64,000 bases of DNA from Lophium mytilinum. Its lineage: Eukaryota; Ascomycota; Dothideomycetes; Mytilinidiales; Mytilinidiaceae. Positions 11,687 through 22,464 of the stretch are shown here, in pieces (position 1 is the stretch's first letter; the number at the start of each line of letters is the position of its first letter). The translations under genes and the position numbers were made by a program. Location of the stretch: NCBI GenBank assembly GCA_010093605.1, contig MU004192.1:447774-511773 (forward strand), in the 5' to 3' direction. The notes under the pieces are model-generated. The model was given only the letters and a program-made list of their open reading frames with translations, searched no databases and was not told where the DNA came from.

Positions 11687-13120
11687 GCGTCGCGAAAAGA
11701 AACCTTTTCGATTTCGAGGAGATGTAGGATACTGGGAAGGTGTAGACCACTACGACATGGACGTTGGTGGATTATGGTTGAAAGCGATTGCATGGGAGGA
11801 GTTCGCCATACCGGACCGCGACACTCCACGGCGTTTGGATGATTTGTATACTATGTAAATACCAAATGGAACACCAACACACCACCTTAGCGCTTGTCCG
11901 ATTGCGAAAAACGAGACGAGCTTCAAACGGCAACATTTTCGAAATGCGTATAAGCAATACTTTCCCAGCCGAATTAGATTGCATTCGCAGCAAGTCGGCT
12001 CCATATTCGACTTGGAACTGCTTCAGCGCGCTATCTAAGCTCTGATATATATCTCTATGCGGGTACTATGCGGGTCATAAAAAGGTGGCACCCTTGATTC
12101 AACAAGTCGCGAGAGTGGTTGTCTGTACGTGTATGCCAACATTTTCCCGCCCAGCGTGGGAACTCATACTCATACGCGAGATGTCTTTGCGACATGCCAA
12201 CCCTCACCGGGTTAAGTTATTGGCTTTCTGCAAACGAGCAGACATGCATGGCAAGCCACAGCTAGATTCGATGTGTGATCATCAGGAACAGGACGATTGG
12301 TTGCTGCGAGCGGCTGCAGGACTCAGCCCAAGCGCCTCCAAATGCTCCCGCATGCAGGGTGGCAGATATTGACGTGCTTCGCACAGCCACCGGCAAGCTG
12401 TGGAGTCGAACACCGCACTCGAATCAATTTCTAGATGTGGATCTTCGAGAAGGTCCGACTTTCTCGTTTCATCGGTTTTCAGCAAACTCCACACATCGCT
12501 GGGATGTGTTCAGTCGGCTGCTCTGGATGAGATACAGACATTAAGATTCTTTCCACCATTATACTGAATGTCAGTGAAGGGAGAGAAAAACTGTGAGATG
12601 CGCAATCGTTGGGCCTACAATATAAAATACCATCCAAGGCCCTAGAAAGAGTTTTCACCATTGTCCAAGAGGACGAAAGTCCAAGCCGATCTTACTATCG
12701 GGTCCATATCTCTGCGGGAAATGCCGCAAGTGTGATTTTCAGCACTGGACAACAATTGAGAATCACGCTGTTTACTATTTGTTTTCGACTATTTGTTTTC
12801 GGTGAAGAGCGGAACCTGGATTCACCTTCCCCTGGAGTTGTACTGCTCTAGGCAAAAAGGATGCGGCAGAAGTGACAGTCTGGACTCAACAGACAAGGAC
12901 TCTATAGGTCGACGGATGCTCTTCTAGATGCACATCGATACAGCAGACTTCTAGATCGCTCTCGACACCGTCGGACATACATCGTGATTGTTGCGTCAAG
13001 CTGTCTCGGAAACAGCTTCCCGCAGCGCGATGGCGTGCATAGTCCCGAGCTCCATCGTGTTTCTACGGAGAGCAGTGGGCACGGTTGAGGCTCAGTCAGC
13101 GCTATAATATCTACCAGGTA

Positions 13121-13456
13121 CAGTAAAACCTCGGTATAGTGATACGGTTTTTTGCGAGGTTTCGTATCACTATACAGAGAGTATCACTGTAACAAAAGTC
13201 ACGTGTGGATGATTTGTAAGCCATTAGCCCCCAAAAGAGCAAGATTAAGGGGTCTTGAGGGTGGTCGGAGGTGCCACGCACCACACGCCCATACAAAAAT
13301 CCCCCTGGTTAGTATGATTTTGGTGAGAGGGTACTAGTGATACCATAGTAACCAGCAATATTACTATACCCATACAAATTTCCACGGTCAGCCGAAATTT
13401 ATCACTCTATAGAGTATATCACTATCCACCGGAAACACTATACCGAGGTTTTACTG
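13121..13456. mobile_element. non-autonomous pogo/Fot-type MITE
   Basis: A 336-bp element flanked by TA on both sides (13119-13120 and 13457-13458). Its ends are perfect 21-bp terminal inverted repeats beginning CAGTAAAACCTCGGTATA. TA target duplication and CAGT-starting ends are typical of the Tc1/mariner superfamily, pogo/Fot/Tigger branch. Subterminal repeats of the GTATCACTATA type recur at both sides. There is no transposase ORF, so it is non-autonomous and would depend on a related transposase elsewhere. The perfect ends suggest fairly recent insertion. Confidence 0.88.
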
Positions 13457-14175
13457 TACCCTTATACTCTCGCTGGACAAGCGCCGCGAGAAAACAACCC
13501 CCGCAATCAACGCCAACAGCACAACGGCGGACGGTGGTTTTATCGCCAGCACACCAGTGACACCAACGGCCCGACTGACTCGACTCGGTTGTTGATCGCC
13601 GGTCTGAAGCTTGTGACGGCCGGCGGCGTGGCTATATTTGTCAACCCCTGCTTTCGTTTACAGCCCCCAAATTTGCTTCTTCGGCTCCACCATACCCAAC
13701 ATGGCACCACTGCACCTCAGCCGCTCCTTAGCCATGGTCACCTTCATCTCCCTGCCCGCCGCCGGCCTCAAGCCACAACATATGCTGGTTGGCTGCCACA
13801 GCGGTCATCACGTCTAGCCTCAGAAGGCTGAGAAACAAACCCCTCGATTGGTCACGATGCTGAACGGGCGGCGACGGGACGCAGCTCGCTTTGCCGTTTC
13901 GAGCACTACGGTCCCCAGCTCGTGAACACACCTTTCCTCGAACACGAGGCGGTGGCAGCATGGCCCACCCAGGCATCGTTGCGTTAGCTCCCTCTCTTGA
14001 CCAGACGCGCCGCGCCGACTCAGCCTGCGCGCCTTTTCGTTAGTCTGGCCCTGCATTCATTTGGTGAAGCTCCCCGGAGCCTGAACTAGAAGAGGTTCCC
14101 TTCTCCCCAGGGCTGTGCTCGTTTCTCGTCCGGCACTATTTCTCTGCGGTCCTCGCACCTGTTCCATTCTTTCGA

Positions 14176-14182
14176 TATATAT
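14176..14182 (+). promoter_or_regulatory. TATA-like element
   Basis: TATATAT lies 62-68 nt upstream of the ATG at 14244 of the Cys-rich membrane-protein gene. It supports that ATG over an in-frame ATG at 14115, which lies upstream of this element. Confidence 0.4.
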
Positions 14183-14243
14183 CCAGTCAATTACTCCTAA
14201 TTCTTTGCGCCCTCTCCAGTCTTTCGCATCACTGATTTTCATC

Positions 14244-15546
14244 ATGCTCCGCTCGACACTTGCCTTTTTGGCACCGGCCATGGTATCGGCCATGGCCTTC
14301 CCTTGGGCTGGTCCGGAGCCCACGCTTATAGTGCCCGAGGGAGACAACTGGAGCCCTGCCCCAACAAAGGCGCCGGAACTCGGTCTACTCGAGCTCTTCA
14401 AGAAGCGTGCCGCTGGTGACAATACTTGTGGTTACATTAGCGGTTCTTCCGGTAAGTGATGCGAGCTGGCTCGACATGTAAACACGGCTTACTGATAGTT
14501 CTCCAGCTAACTCGTTGACTTGCAATAACTCCAACTATGTTTGCGCGACCAACACGTACTACGGCGTCCACGGATGCTGCGATCCCAATGGTCTTTCGAC
14601 ATGTAGCATTCCTACTACGTGTATCGCCAGCAGCGAAATGGCCGCTTCCTGCACGGACGCGGCTTGCACTTCCAACGACTACATAGCCAAGTGGTAAGTT
14701 CTTCTCGCTAACCTCGAGACCTTTAGTGCTTGACGCTTACAACTACGCAGTACTCTCGACGGTGCGCCATACTGCTACCAATGGCGATATGTGTACTCCA
14801 CTCGCACTGTGATGACCGAGTTCGGATGCGCCGCATCGGCCTTTACTATTTCCGTGCAGCGAACATTCAATGGCGATACCAACAGCGCTGCCGCAACCAG
14901 CTCCGAGCTCGTCATTCCTATCTCCACCAAGGTCGTCACCGTTATCCCATCTTCGTCGTCCGAATCGTCTTCGTCGTCCACCATCCCTTCGTCCCCAGTC
15001 GTTAGTGGTACCGCAGCGACCGCTATCGCCACTAATAGCAATATCTCCATTCCTGCACAAAAGAAGAAGTCTAAATCGCATGTTGGCGCGATTGTTGGAG
15101 GTGTGGTTGGCGGTCTCGTTGTTCTTGGCGCCCTAATTTTCGGTATCGTCTTTGCCCTGATGAAGAAGAAGAAGGCGAAGAACGCCGCTGCCGCCGCGCC
15201 CCCTCCAAATGCCCAAGGTCCCGCTCCCGGCGTCGCCGAATTCAAGCCGCAGCCCGGTGGATTTGCGCCTCAGCAAGGCGGCTATCAACCACCACCACAA
15301 CAGGGAGGCTACTACCAGCAGGACGTCAAGCCAGGCTTCAACAACCAGCCGCAAGTCGGTGTGCCCGGCCAGGAAGTGGGCGGCTCGCAAGCACCATACA
15401 GCCCTCCGATGAGCCCCGCTCCGCAATACAGCGCACCGTTCAACCAGGGTCCACCGCAAGGCATCTCGGAAGCTGCTGGTACCCCCATCCAGCAGGCACC
15501 GCCGCATCCGCACGCGCCCCAGCACCAGGTGTACGAGGCCCCGTAA
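14244..15546 (+). CDS. single-pass Cys-rich cell-surface protein (sensor-like)
   Basis: Exons 14244-14451, 14507-14693 and 14751-15546 give 396 residues. The order is: an N-terminal signal peptide (MLRSTLAFLAPAMVSAMA), a short propeptide-like stretch ending KKR, a Cys-rich ectodomain with about a dozen cysteines (CGYISG, YVCATNTYYGVHGCCD, STCSIPTTC, APYCYQW), a Ser/Thr-rich stalk, one transmembrane helix (VGAIVGGVVGGLVVLGALIF) followed by a KKKK stop-transfer cluster, and a Pro/Gln/Gly-rich cytoplasmic tail with PPPQQGGY-like repeats. The layout recalls Wsc/Mid2-type wall-stress sensors, but the ectodomain is not a WSC domain that I recognise. Both introns are about 55 nt with good branch sites. 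The topology is secure; the sensor role is inference. Confidence 0.8.
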
Positions 15547-17086
15547 ACGCCTTGAATAGCTTCGGATTCTCGTCACTATTATAAACACCAAAATTCTCAC
15601 TTCAGCGCCCCTCGTTTCCATCATACCCTCTCTGTTTACACACCGGGATGTCGCGGTCCACTGATCCATCCTTGGATCTGCTTTTTGGCGTTGGTTGGAT
15701 CATTCGTCACGCCCGCCGCACGCGCTATTTGGAATGAGTAAATCACTGAAAGTTGTTTCTTCTGCTACATTAAAGCTATTCAGCGGAGTCTTTTGGAGCT
15801 GGCAGCATGGCATGCATTAAGAGGTGAAGGCCTCTTGGATTGGGGTAGGAAAGAAGGGACAGAAGGATCGCATTTCCTCAGCTGTAGATACTGTTTTTGC
15901 GAAGCCATACTCGACCAAATTTTAATCGTATTTAATCGCAAAAATGCCCTCTCACTACGGAGCTATCTACCACTCTACTGACCTACTCTGCGCTTCCTCG
16001 TCACTACTGTTCTGTGCATTGTTTCGCGACTTACCATTGTAGCAAAGCTAAGCGACGGTCGGGCACGGTCAGATCTATCGATTCCGGTGAAGGTGGACCC
16101 CCTGTCGAAGTCTAGCTCGGACCCCTGGCCAGCTCAGCCGTCGAATTAAACCCAGGCCCGAGCTTCCAATCCTCCCACCCACGGTTCTCTCCCGTCGCTT
16201 CGCCCGACGCGGGTACCTCCCCCTCGTTGCCAAGCCCTTTATATTGACTCGACCCAGGCACTCCTCGTCTGGCCCTGTGTCTCGTACAGCGCTCACAATT
16301 TACGCGTATCAATTACACAAACAGCTCACCCGCACAGCGCCCGGGTCTTGACATCCCCTCTGCTCCTCCAGTCTATGATGCTATCAACCCCGCACGTCGC
16401 GGCTTTCCCAGCCGTCGCAAGACGTTGGCGGGCGGCGGAACAAACTCGATGGCGCTAAAGTGCTAGAGGTACATAGGAGCCGCGCAAAACAACGGCGGGA
16501 CTGGCCTGGATCCATGGGACCGGGTACTGCATCCTGCCCGTGACAGGCCCAAGCGAGCGGGTGCGGATGCCTCGGACGTCGGTCCTGAGCTGGAACCTGT
16601 GGCAGGGAGGGAGTTGCTGGGTGCTGTGCTGTCGATAAGCTTGGGGTTGAGTGCTGATGGGGCGAGATCGGGTGACGGGGGAGGCCTGCGGGCGAGGCTG
16701 AGCTGGGTTCGGGACTGTCAGTGATTTGTGTAACGGGGTAGGGGCGGGGTTTTTGGTGGGTGGTTGGCACGGGGTGTTGGGGGCGGATTTGCGGCGTTGT
16801 TGACGGTGGGAGAGCTCTGAGGTCTAAATGGGAATTTGAGGGGAACTTTGTCAGGTAGGTACTTGGTCTCTTTCTATTTCGTTGCTATCATTTTCTCCTT
16901 ACAGTAGGTCATCGAATTGTTGTCGCTTTCCTGTCATCCTTCCAGAATTCTCCTTGCGGAATTCTCATTCAAGTAATTGGTATTTCTATGTCCATACGAG
17001 GCTTCACGATTATCAATTTTGGTGGACATGAAGAAACAAGCAATATCTATATTGTTCCTAGTACGGATCAGATCTACTCTCGATTT
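15547..17086. other. intergenic region
   Basis: About 1.5 kb with no supported gene. It contains 3' sequence of the surface-protein gene and a G-rich plus-strand segment at about 16580-16800. A 128-codon Pro/Ser-rich open frame on the minus strand (16384-16770) has no domain and looks like a by-product of that composition. Confidence 0.5.
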
Positions 17087-18393
17087 TCACAACTTCACAA
17101 CAACTTTGGCAGCCGACACCCCCTTCTTGAGCAAGTCCAGCGCCTCCTGGATCTTCTCAAGACCTCCTTCAACTATGATCGGTTCCGGCTTCGCCTTAAA
17201 TTTCCCATCCTTCAGCCGTTCTTCCAAGAACTCGCGCCACACTCCTATCCAGACGGGCGGCTCCTCCTGACCCGGTATCGAAGTAGGCACATGAACTGCA
17301 AAAGTATCACCGTCAGCCTTTAGCACCCACTGAACTTGCGCTCACATTCCGCCAAGCAAGGTAGAGAAGATGAAGCTAGTACTTACCAACAGTTCTCGCC
17401 ACATCCCCCAACAACACAGCACCACTCCGCTCATACCCCCCAGAGGTCGTTGCAATCAGCTTTCCCCCGCCGGAGGCATGCACCACCTCCGCACTCTTCA
17501 CGCTTGTAGTAGGATCGGAGATCGCGTCATAGACGCCGATCAGCGTTGTCCCCTCCACGGCCTTCAAGATCTTCGCAACCACATCCGGATCAGAGTAGTC
17601 AAAGACATGCGTTGCTCCGAGCGAGCGGACGAGCTCGTGGTTCTTTGGGGATGCAGTCGAGACGATGGTCCATCCAGAAGCCGCCGCAAGCTGGATTGCA
17701 GAGATGCCGACTACCGAACTGCCGCCCCAGATGAGAATGGACTTCTTGGCACTGCTGGCATCGCCGACGGATTGACCTGGCGCCGGCTGGGCTAAGTAGT
17801 TTGGCTCATAGATACCTGCAGCTGCAGTCGCTAGTCCGATGGGCAGCACAGCAGCATTGGCATAAGGGATCCCATCTGGGATATGCGCTGTAGCTCTTTC
17901 GATACAAATGGTGAAGAGCTGGTAAGCCGCGTGGGCGACGTTCTGGTTCCTGAGTGCAACGGCGAGGCTGGGGCACGGGCTGGTTAATCATGAAAGCGAT
18001 GCAGAAATAGAGGTATAAGACGTACCCTACAACACGATCGCCCTTCTTGAAGCGCGTCACACCTTCTCCCACCTCTACTACTTCACCTGCAACTTCGAAG
18101 CCGAGAACCTTGCGGACAACATCAGTATTGTTGTGTTGTTCTCTAAACATGACTGCTAACTCACGAACGGGTAGGTTTGCACTACGATACCAAGGTCTTG
18201 GATCTTATTGTCAACTTATTTACGCGTCAGCTCTCGTTTGCTTCCTATCAAGGATAATGGGTTTCATACTAGGGTTGAGGGCTATAACATGATTTTTAAT
18301 CAAGACTTCGCCTGGGGCTGGCTTCGTCAAGGGGCTTTCTTTGACTTCGAGGCGGGCGCCCTTAGATGGGATCCATGCGGCTTGGTTGCTCAT
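17087..18393 (-). CDS. zinc-independent MDR-family oxidoreductase (quinone oxidoreductase/enoyl reductase, ToxD-like)
   Basis: Five exons (18393-18270, 18214-18165, 18108-18026, 17967-17387, 17295-17087) join to 348 residues, the usual length for the family. The N-terminal GroES-like half includes KPAPGEVLIKNH, ALNP, and LGFEVAGEVVEVGEGVTRFK-type motifs around GDRVVG. The Rossmann half carries ILIWGGSSVVGISAIQLA with the nucleotide-binding glycine pattern and FDYSDPDVV. The catalytic and structural zinc cysteines of classical alcohol dehydrogenases are absent, which fits NAD(P)H quinone or enoyl reductases. Relatives include ToxD and the trans-acting enoyl reductases of polyketide clusters, but no polyketide synthase is nearby. 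Introns 1 to 3 are 55-58 nt and the last is 91 nt. The substrate is unknown. Confidence 0.85.
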
Positions 18394-19621
18394 TTTGGAT
18401 AGAATAGGATGACACGAGAGCGACGTCGATATAAGATGCTAAGAAAGAAAAGAGAGGGACAACGATACAGCATCTTATACTTTTGCATCACTCTCATTGC
18501 CATTGATCTGCAAGGGCGGTCGGAGGAATACAAAAATATATGGTCTCAGTTGGCTTACTCACGCATCATGGGGACGTTCGAATGCCGCTGCGCAGCAGCC
18601 TAGGCGTGTATTGAGTTGAGGGACGTAGGGGCTGGTGCGCAGCGGAATTCCAAGAATCCGACGAATCCCGCATATTTCACTCAGGTACCTCTCTTTCAAT
18701 GCAGAGTCACCAGCATCGTCGAATGACTTCACCGAGGCTGGGTGAACGTTCGGCCGGTGGACGAATCGGGAGGTAATCCAACAATCGGGCCGATTCTAAT
18801 GGCTTGTGTAAGCCAACACTTCTACCTCCAGTCTCTCCTTGGCTTACTCTTTTCCTCTCAATCGTCCCCATTATCTCGGCTCAGTAGGCGCAATAGCGCG
18901 CATCGACCCTGTTTACAGTAATAACTGGAGCAAAGCGCGGATTTAAGGGCCGCTCGGAGCCTTTCCATGTCATTCTTTCGTTCGAATTCTCTAAAAAGTT
19001 GCAACTCTACTGTCACTAGGTCGATTATGGTGTATCTTAGTTCCGAAGTAACGACATTGGATAGAAGAAACAATCCAGGATGCATGTAATTGCTAATATA
19101 GCTATTAAGAAAACGCACGTGATCTTTGGTTAGCATTGGCAAGGCTGCTTCGACTTACTTTCAAGAGTCTAAACGATCTCAGCATCCATCACTTTGAACA
19201 AGCTTGTCGACACGTTAGGCCACCTCCGAGGTCGTTCATCGGTCGCTGGTCATCTGAAAAAGATTCGAAGGTTTCTTGGCGGGCGGTGACGGCAGGCCAG
19301 AGACATCGTATGGCGAGTATATGTGTTCTTATAGAGAACCTCTCTGTGTCTCAGATACGAGCTCCATCTGGTCAAGCTTTCTAAATCCCTCCGATACCAC
19401 GAAAAGTCACAAGCCGTCTAAATGCTACACGAGGAGCTATTTATGGAAGATTTCGTCTCATTGGGTGGAGGTAACATCAACCATGGGACGGAGTGATAGT
19501 GCCACGAATCCTGAAACTCGAAATTCTCCTCGGCACGCAACCTCATGAAAAAGAAACCTAGCTCATCGGTATTGCATCGTCATATGTTTAACAGCAACCC
19601 TTTCCGAAAGACAACCTCAGG
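18394..19621. other. divergent intergenic region
   Basis: Contains the promoters of the MDR oxidoreductase (-) and the polytopic membrane protein (+). ORFs of 60-95 codons here show no domains. No RNA gene or repeat was recognised. Confidence 0.5.
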
Positions 19622-20587
19622 ATGTTGTCGCTCACCGGCCAGCTCCTTCATTGGCTTACCGCAGCTGGTGCCGTCGTCCTCTACACCGTCATCTCGCGAG
19701 CGAACAACGGACGCATCAACTCGCCACATATCTACATCGAATGCCCGGCTTTCATCGCTTTGCTCGTCTTCATCTTCAGGCAGGCCTACAGAATCCACCA
19801 GCACTCAGGCTCTATCATTGTAAACTATACCACGGCGCTTGGAATCGCAACCGTGTGGCTCGGAAGAGTCGCAAGCGCAATCAATTATCATTTTGCATTA
19901 GACCCTATCGGAGCAAAGACCAAGAACGAGATTATTATCCATCTCTTCCTCGGCGTCGTGCTCGTGTCGCAAGCCGAGTGGATCCGACTTCTACTGTTCA
20001 GGAATTACATGTTCATCACCATCCACCCTGTCTTCCACCTGAACCTACCGTTTAAACGGAACCAAGACTATTATGTCAGTCTTGTAGTCTGTCTCCTGTG
20101 GGCTCTTCTGCAAGGAGTCCTCCTAATGCTATCTAATTTGATAATACACCCCAGGGGTCGGTCGTGTTGGGGCATATGCTTCAAAGCTAGCAATACGCGT
20201 CTGACACTCCTATTCGAATCGGTTCTTATGTCGCCGCTGAGTCTGTTGGCTAATACGCTGACATTTCTACTTTCGAGGGGAATCTTGCCGAAGGAGACTT
20301 GGCAGGAAATCAAATACCCGAATCAGGGTGGAGATCGGAAATGGGAAAAGATTTTTCAAGAGGATATCAACATTGAGGAAGGAAAGCTTACAAGCCTTAA
20401 CCCTTCTTCAGTTGAGGCTCTGACTGAGAAGTCGGGAGAGCCAACAAAGACATCAATGACAGGAAACATTGCCTCGACTACTAAGGAAATCGCCGGTCCC
20501 TTGGTCGTGACAGCCAAGGAAGTCGAGTTGCCAACGCGGAAGTCCGAGGGGGAGATGAACGTATTAAGCAGAGAATCCTCTATTTGA
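19622..20587 (+). CDS. polytopic membrane protein of unknown function
   Basis: An intronless frame of 321 residues from the ATG at 19622. At least six hydrophobic segments are visible: HWLTAAGAVVLYTVI, FIALLVFIFRQ, ALGIATVWLGRVA, IIHLFLGVVLVS, YVSLVVCLLWALLQGVLLM and VLMSPLSLLANTLTFLLS. The last about 100 residues form a hydrophilic, Lys/Glu/Thr-rich tail that is probably cytoplasmic. I do not recognise a family. It sits beside the degenerate HET array but on the opposite strand. Codon use looks coding throughout. An upstream exon cannot be excluded. Confidence 0.6.
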   Translation: MLSLTGQLLHWLTAAGAVVLYTVISRANNGRINSPHIYIECPAFIALLVFIFRQAYRIHQHSGSIIVNYTTALGIATVWLGRVASAINYHFALDPIGAKTKNEIIIHLFLGVVLVSQAEWIRLLLFRNYMFITIHPVFHLNLPFKRNQDYYVSLVVCLLWALLQGVLLMLSNLIIHPRGRSCWGICFKASNTRLTLLFESVLMSPLSLLANTLTFLLSRGILPKETWQEIKYPNQGGDRKWEKIFQEDINIEEGKLTSLNPSSVEALTEKSGEPTKTSMTGNIASTTKEIAGPLVVTAKEVELPTRKSEGEMNVLSRESSI

Positions 20588-20758
20588 GCTCTTGGAGGAC
20601 TTCGAGATATGATACATAGGGAGTATAATAGGGGTTCGAATTATAGCTATACTAGTACGAAACATAGAGTTGTACGCGAGCACTTTTATCACCAATTCAG
20701 GCACTTAACCTACTCGTAAGTCCAGCCTACGCTACAGCTGTGCTAGGAATAACGATCA

Positions 20759-22464
20759 TCAAACCAACTGGATCGTACTCAAGGGTATATGGCGTCTCTT
20801 TAAGCTCTCCAGACTTAACCGGGGGTCGTAGTTGGACATTTCTCCGGTTATGTTGTTCCTGAACATCTCAAAATGAGCTGGATCATTTGGTGATCTCTCA
20901 TATGCCACTCTCTCCGATTCTAACGTTAGGGTTTCAAGCCGGGGGTCTTCTGCAGTTTGTTGGTACGCCGCAAGTTTATATAGCGGTGCAGCGGGCGGCC
21001 AAGAGCATCCCCTTTTACTATGACTTTCCAACCTGTGGGCATCGGGCCAAGAATTCTTTTAGCATCTTCAAGCCCGTGGACGTATGCTTCGCCGACAACT
21101 TCGAATCTCCAAGAGCTAGCGGCACGTAAAACCACCGGTGAGTAGCAGCCGAGGAGAAGGCATACCTCGTCTCCTAAGTCCGGTTAGTGTCTCAAAGATA
21201 ATGAACGATACAGCATCTGCATACCAGCTTGGACGCCGTCGGGAGCTAGTCCCATATACACATCGACTGTAATGAAAAATACGCGGCCTCTAATTTTCTG
21301 AATGCAGTTTCCGACCTCACGAATCAAATATATCGAATCATCATTTGCATCGGGCGGAAGCGCCGATATGTCGTGAAGCAAGCCCACGAGTTCAGAGACA
21401 GACGGAAAGTGCACGTGCTTTCCCAATCTCTGGAGAGGCAGCTGAGCTTACTTCCTGGACAAGCGTTGGCGCAGACCGGTAATCTCGAGTATGTTTGGCG
21501 GCACATACTTAAAGTTTGCACTTAACAAGCCAGTCGAGAGCTGTTCACTAAGAATCAAGGCCGCAAAGTCAGTTTTAGACCAATCAGGCACCCACGACGG
21601 ACCCCCTATGCTTCGTCTAGAAAGAACACAATGTTTCAGGAGCTCCAGTCGCCGTGTGATTGCTAAATGGGCGAGAAAAGCATCCTTGTAGACATCCTCA
21701 ACGGGTGAAGCGTAATTCGTTCTGAGCCTGGCATTGAACGATGGCGCCGTAAGTCCTAAAAGACCGGGTATTTTGTTCCTAGGATTGGCGCATCCCTTGC
21801 TGCGGCTGAGATCTAACAGCGTACTCATCGAGTGGCCGACTGCGTCTGCCGTAAGGTAGACATCGTGACGGCAACGCTCCCGGAACATTAGAGATGGCAG
21901 CTTTTCTTTATTGTGAAGACATAGGATCGCCCTTCGAAGTACCGGCCAGGTGATCTGACCATGACCGCATCGTAAAAGACTCCTTGAACTGCTGAGTTTA
22001 ATCTCCTGCCAGCACCAAAGTCGGTAGAACCATATGCGTTTTATGAAATGAAGCAGTGCTTTCCAGGTTCGGTCATCGTACACAAAGTTACATGCATTTC
22101 TCCACATGTCCGGCGCTTTGGATCCTGGGGAGCTAGAGAGCTGGCCATTTTTGGTGACGATGAGTTGGTCCCCGATATACCGAAAGGTTGCGAGAGCGTG
22201 CTTGCTGTCGTTGTGCGAAGTTTCTATACTGGAAAAAGCGCCAGGCGGTGTCCTGGGTACGTGAAATGAGCGAACACTGACTGTCACCGGACTTCTTTCA
22301 GTCCTACTAGTAGATTTAGTGATGGACTCAACAACTAGTAAATTGATGGGGGGACTAACGCAGTGTTGGAGCAATCGGGTCATGTATAATTGAATCGGTC
22401 TTAGAGAAAACCTGGCGTTCATCCCAGAATTAAATCGATCATTTCGATATCCTGACGTTCCCAC
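20759..22464 (-). pseudogene. HET-domain gene remnant A, lacking its 5' part
   Basis: The rear two thirds of a heterokaryon-incompatibility (HET) protein. Recognisable pieces are IWFYRLWCWQEIKLSSS, the NPRNKIPGLLGL motif, GGPSWVPDWSKT, VFFITVDVYMGLAPDGVQ, and VVGEAYVHGLEDA, with an EDPRLE/NYDPRLS end. The core HET domain (the SYVWG/WIDxxCIxQ part) is absent, and the space where it should be holds the tail of the next HET gene. A standard 51-nt intron (21174-21224) still looks intact. The frame appears broken in about two places, so I treat it as a fossil. HET proteins trigger cell death on fusion with a non-self strain; that role is known for the family and cannot be inferred for this copy. 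Confidence 0.75.

Larger units (their letters stand above)
11687..14243. other. gene-poor stretch containing a MITE
   Basis: About 2.5 kb without a supported gene. Short overlapping ORFs in several frames (for example around 11.75-12.05 kb and 12.1-12.5 kb) have no domain, no splice partners and no coding-like conservation I can see. The only clear element is the terminal-inverted-repeat insertion at 13121-13456. The last 300 bp form the promoter and leader of the downstream membrane-protein gene. Confidence 0.6.

Noticed and set aside
11750-12544. Several ORFs of 70-95 codons
   Set aside because: They overlap on both strands, lack domains and have biased chance-like composition.
16384-16770. 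128-codon Pro/Ser-rich open frame on the minus strand
   Set aside because: It lies in a G-rich tract and has no domain, no splice partner and no ordered segment; the composition alone explains it.
17087-18393. Polyketide or other secondary-metabolite cluster around the ToxD-like reductase
   Set aside because: No synthase, transporter or tailoring enzyme is found within the flanking 10 kb.
18858-19142. 94-codon minus-strand ORF
   Set aside because: No family resemblance and no plausible flanking exons; treated as chance.
21408-21447. A very short intron in HET copy A
   Set aside because: The possible GT-AG spans are about 22-34 nt, well below the shortest introns seen elsewhere in the window (about 47 nt).
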